From Sesamum alatum (lineage: Eukaryota; Streptophyta; Magnoliopsida; Lamiales; Pedaliaceae): a DNA stretch of 64,000 nt. The stretch lies in NCBI GenBank assembly GCA_034509735.1, contig JACGWO010000005.1:18527264-18591263 (forward strand), written 5' to 3'. Every line of letters starts with the position of its first letter. Within the stretch, counting starts at the first letter, position 1. The notes below the pieces were generated by a model. It was not told the DNA's origin. It saw only the letters and a program-made list of their open reading frames with translations, and made no database searches. Below, piece after piece: positions 60,720-64,000 of this stretch. The position numbers were made by a program, and so were the translations under genes.

Positions 60720-60960
60720 ACTACTATCATTTTTTGGCATGGTCATATAAGCTGAAAAAGAATTTTTTTATAACCACATGCCCCCTGTTAAAAGCAAAAA
60801 CTGACTAGGTATACCACCTGCAAACTAACATAATAACATCCATCCATCATTTAATCCCAGTAAAACAACCTAACAACCATTAATAAGTGCACCCAACTAA
60901 TCAAAAGGTTAAGCACATCAATGAAACATTGGATTGATTTGTTTAATTCAAGTCTTGCAA
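60720..60960. other. Short unassigned spacer
   Basis: No gene or repeat recognised between the solo LTR and the MuDR remnant. Confidence 0.4.
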
Positions 60961-61795
60961 GAAATTTAAAGATTGAGGTGGGCTGAACATCCTCAAAAAA
61001 TGCAGCAGTGGTTGGAACCACTTCACTCTGTATTGTGAATGGGATGCATGCCTCCAGGTGCTAAACTCATACCATCATATGTATTTGGTTTACCTTGACT
61101 TTGTTAAATTAGAGGAGGACCTTCTTGACTTTTTAATCAAATGTTTCATGTAAAAAGACTTATGGAAACTAAGATTAGTGTATAACTCTATGTTGTTCCT
61201 CTTATGCGCAATTGCTAATGCATCATGCTTGTATGTGATTCCAAAAAATGCCCACACTTTACAGTGACAGGTTCTTTTTTCGAAATGATAACATTGTGAA
61301 TGTTTTTCTCATTCACTTGAAACTCAAATTCACTTGCAGTTAACAACGTATAATTTTTAGGTTCCTCCTTAACACCATTCTACTTGACCAACACATTTGA
61401 ATATACATGTTCTAGTTTGGTGCCCTTGCATACCTACTAAAACCCTGTACATCAACTTCACCCTAAAACCATGTAATAAAGTGAGGATTGGTTTAGACCT
61501 CAACTCACCAATCTAATTGTTAAAGGATTTTGAAATGTATTTCGAATGTTATCATTCTTCAAATATTTGTTGAATGCATGTCTTGCCAATAGTACCTCAG
61601 TGTTCATATGCAACAGGTTTGTGGTTCCTTGGGGCAAGCATTTGCAGATTTGAAGTCTGGTGCACTATAGGTTCTTGTTGCACCCCAGAATAGCTTTTTG
61701 ACCATCACCACAAGCTGATGTTGTCTCAAATTGGCGTAAATGTGGCTAGCACATCTTCTATTGATAGCATGGGGCCCCACTCAGCTATGCATTGA
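60961..61795 (-). pseudogene. MuDR (MULE) transposase remnant
   Basis: The - strand reads HRRCASHIYANLRQH, then VKKLFWGATRTYSAPDFKSA, the ARHIYANFR and LKKLFW motifs of MULE transposases. Later PILTLLHGF precedes FEFQVNEKNIHNVI and GITYKHDALAIAHKRNN, a damaged SWIM zinc finger in which the usual Cys residues are lost. The end has YTNLSFHKSFYMK. Many stops and frame changes occur. No TIRs were found. Confidence 0.75.
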
Positions 61796-62185
61796 AGTAA
61801 AATGCATTAATAAAGTAATATATAAATATTACATATACCACCCTATAATTTTGTAAAACATTATAAGAATATGCCTAACAGTATACCTGTTGTCTATTTA
61901 TCATAAAAAAGTCCAAGGCTTGTCATAAGTGAGTTCTCCCAGCTTGCTCCAAACACTAAAAGATAACACCAACCACCATTGCTTTCAACTTCCACCACAA
62001 CAAACGCTAACGGATAAAAGTTGTTAGGAATGTTACATGATATTTTCAAACTAAGATATCGCACTAATCCTTTTACTTAATTGAGTTCATTTAGTTATAC
62101 TAAAATTTAATGCACTTTCAATAATAATCTTTTTTCGCATTTATAAGGACTAACCTATTAAAAATTGTCAAGAGATAGGAACAAT
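61796..62185. other. AT-rich spacer, nothing recognised
   Basis: No ORF or repeat boundary stood out; it may contain the upstream edge of the following LINE or of the MuDR element. Confidence 0.4.
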
Positions 62186-63060
62186 TTGAATTCTTAGTAC
62201 CATTTGTTATTCAAGTAACCTATTGTTACGATTGTGGTTTGCTTGGTCATATAATGAGGGACTGTGTTCAACGAGTAGAGGGTAGTTTGGTGGAGGGGGA
62301 AGAGGGGGGATGAGGTATGGTCCATGTCTGAGGGGAGTCACGGGTAGTGGGGATGATTCAAGGGCAGGGGGGAGGCTCGATGGCGGGGCGATCAATATGG
62401 GCAAGAGGGGGAGGTAGTGGTCGGAGGGGAGCGGCGGTGTTCGAGAGTAGTAGGGAGAGGGTCAAGTGGGGCTTGGTGGTGGAGAGCTGTTCGTCGGCGG
62501 CGGAGAGGCGGTGGGGAATACTCAGGTGCGGAAAGGGCTGGTGTAGGGTCGTGGGTCTGGGAAGTGGGGGAGGAGGGGCCAGATCGTAGGTTGAGAGAGG
62601 AGACTCAGAGGGTTGGGCTAGATTGGGAGGTAAATTAGCAGGTGGGCTAAACCATGGGCCTATCATTGTTAGCCCAAAAATTTAATAAAGATTTTGTATC
62701 TGATGTGGGCCGACCAGGAAGGGAAATTTCAAGGAAAATAAATTAGTTGAAATTGGGCCTTCAATGTTGGATTATGACCCAAATAGGAAATCCAATTCTA
62801 TTACTCATGTTATGATTGGAAAAAGGCAAGAAAGGCAAATTTATAATGAACCGAGAGGAGTGGCCTTTCAGGAATAATTTGAAGTAGAGTCAATTGAAAC
62901 AGAACTTGATGGAGTCAAGAGTGGGTATGGAAATTGAGGTAAGCGAAAAAATTGTTGATCAGCAAGAATAGAATTTACCAGTGAATGCTCGTATCAGGTA
63001 TGAGGCTTGAACTCCCTTCGATCCAAATTCAGCATGCATCACTGGGTTTGTCGAACTAAA
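62186..63060 (+). pseudogene. LINE ORF1 remnant (CCHC knuckle and low-complexity tail)
   Basis: YCYDCGLLGHIMRDC (62220-62267) is a C-X2-C-X4-H-X4-C knuckle. A stop follows soon (near 62310). The G-rich stretch 62270-62640 encodes Gly/Arg/Ser-rich sequence in more than one frame, as LINE ORF1 tails often do. No DUF4283 core is seen before the knuckle. Confidence 0.7.
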
Positions 63061-63310
63061 CATGAATGGCGTTGTGGAGGATAATCTGGTAGCGGTGCCG
63101 GTGACCTTTTTCAGCAGCGAGGGGAGCTGTCGTCGAGGGCTCGGGGCTATTGAAGGGACGTGTAAGGGGAATGCGATATGGCATAGGTAAGCGAAAGTTG
63201 GGTTTACTTTCGGGTGAAAAGGCCATTGAAGATAAGCTTGATTGATGACGATATTCGTGATGAGGTATCAACGGAGACTGGTTCACAGCCCCGCCGGACA
63301 CAAAGAGTAT

Positions 63311-64000
63311 GTTAGCGTGGAACTGTCGAGGCTTGGGGCTGTCTCAATAATTCGGAAACTCAGAGAAGTCATCCGAGATTTTCGTCCCCTGTTGGTTATT
63401 TTATTTGAAACAAAATGTGGTAGTTTATGTTGGATAGGATTCGGGAAAGGTTTGGTACGGGGTTTGGGGTTAGTGTTCCTTCAGAGGGTAGATCGGGGGC
63501 CTCGCGCTATTTTGGAGGAAGGATGCAGTAGTCTAGCTTCAATCGTTTTCAAAGTACCATATTGATGCTGATGTTTTGGAACCATATTCTGCAAATTGGC
63601 GCTTCACAGGTATTTTATGGTGATCTGGAGGTAGGAAATACAAGGGTTGTTTTGGGATTTACTGATTCGATTGAGTTCACAATCATCGGATGTTCCTTGG
63701 CTCTGTGCAGGTGACTTTAATGAAATCTTATTTCAGGATGAAAGGACTAGAGCAGAACGACAGAGGTGGCAAATGGATGACTTCAGGAGGGTGCTAGACT
63801 TATCTGATTTGGGGAGGGACCTTGGCTTACACGGGCAGAAGTTTACTTGGTGTAAACCGGCGTAGTGGGGAAAATACAGTTTATGCACGGTTGGATAGGG
63901 CTTGTGGGAACTCTAGATGGGTCTCAAAAGTTTTCAAACACTCGGGTTACTCATTTTTCGTTCTCCTTATTCGGATCATGTGATGCTCACTATTCAGTGG
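63311..64000 (+). pseudogene. LINE ORF2 endonuclease, N-terminal part
   Basis: ATG at 63311 gives MLAWNCRGLGLSQ and a stop. The next frame continues IRKLREVIRDFRPLLVILFE, with the catalytic Glu in LFETKCG. After further shifts, VPWLCAGDFNEILFQDERT (63690-63750) and GLHGQKFTWCKPA appear, then a LDRACGN-like piece near 63890. All are conserved AP-endonuclease blocks of plant LINEs. At least three frame changes; the gene runs past the window edge. Confidence 0.85.

Larger units (their letters stand above)
62186..64000 (+). mobile_element. LINE, + strand, cut by the window end
   Basis: It shows an ORF1 zinc knuckle, a Gly/Arg-rich ORF1 tail and the start of ORF2 endonuclease, in normal LINE order. 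The DUF4283 part of ORF1 is not visible upstream. RT would lie beyond 64000. Confidence 0.85.

Noticed and set aside
62347..62666. Gly/Arg-rich ORFs as an independent gene
   Set aside because: They lie directly between the LINE ORF1 knuckle and ORF2, and low-complexity tails are usual there.

Overview
This window is nuclear DNA from a flowering plant, probably a eudicot. It is AT-rich, its splice junctions are of plant type, and its repeats are plant transposon families: Copia LTR elements, plant LINEs, PIF-Harbinger, CACTA, MuDR, a Helitron end, MITEs and a SINE. Only one host gene is recognisable, the 3' half of a homologue of the flowering-time and RNA 3'-end regulator FPA at about 0.4-3.3 kb on the + strand. 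Its RRM-coding exons would lie left of the window. Nearly all other coding sequence belongs to transposable elements, mostly decayed.

Layout. 0-3.3 kb: FPA SPOC-domain exons and C-terminal exon. 3.3-8 kb: AT-rich DNA with a Helitron 3' terminus, a SINE with target-site duplication lying between two copies of a ~300-bp repeat, and a second local direct repeat. 8-13.7 kb: a decayed LINE on the - strand with an internal ~600-bp tandem duplication. 13.7-19 kb: AT-rich DNA with a long-TIR MITE and one copy of a dispersed repeat. 18.97-25.86 kb: a PIF-Harbinger transposon bounded by TTA duplications, carrying a DDE transposase and three Myb/SANT-like coding regions, all on the - strand. 26-31.9 kb: an old Copia integrase split by an LTR insertion, then a 5'-truncated LINE on the + strand. 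31.9-35.5 kb: a six-unit tandem array with a ~600-bp period. 35.5-40.5 kb: a decayed CACTA element. 41-45.5 kb: nested remnants of related long LTRs. 45.95-56.14 kb: a structurally complete, young Copia element of 10.2 kb with 2-kb LTRs and TACAA duplications. 58.6-60.7 kb: a solo LTR. 61-61.8 kb: a dead MuDR transposase. 62.2 kb to the end: another LINE on the + strand, cut by the window edge.

The most notable points are the Harbinger element with extra Myb/SANT-like genes, the six-unit array of unknown origin, the GC-rich block in the leader of the Copia element with a second such block at 41.4 kb, and the run of one-base frameshifts, mostly in homopolymers, in an otherwise young Copia element. 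That last pattern may mean assembly error rather than decay. I found no convincing new host-encoded system. Domain calls are by eye from translated motifs, without database searches.
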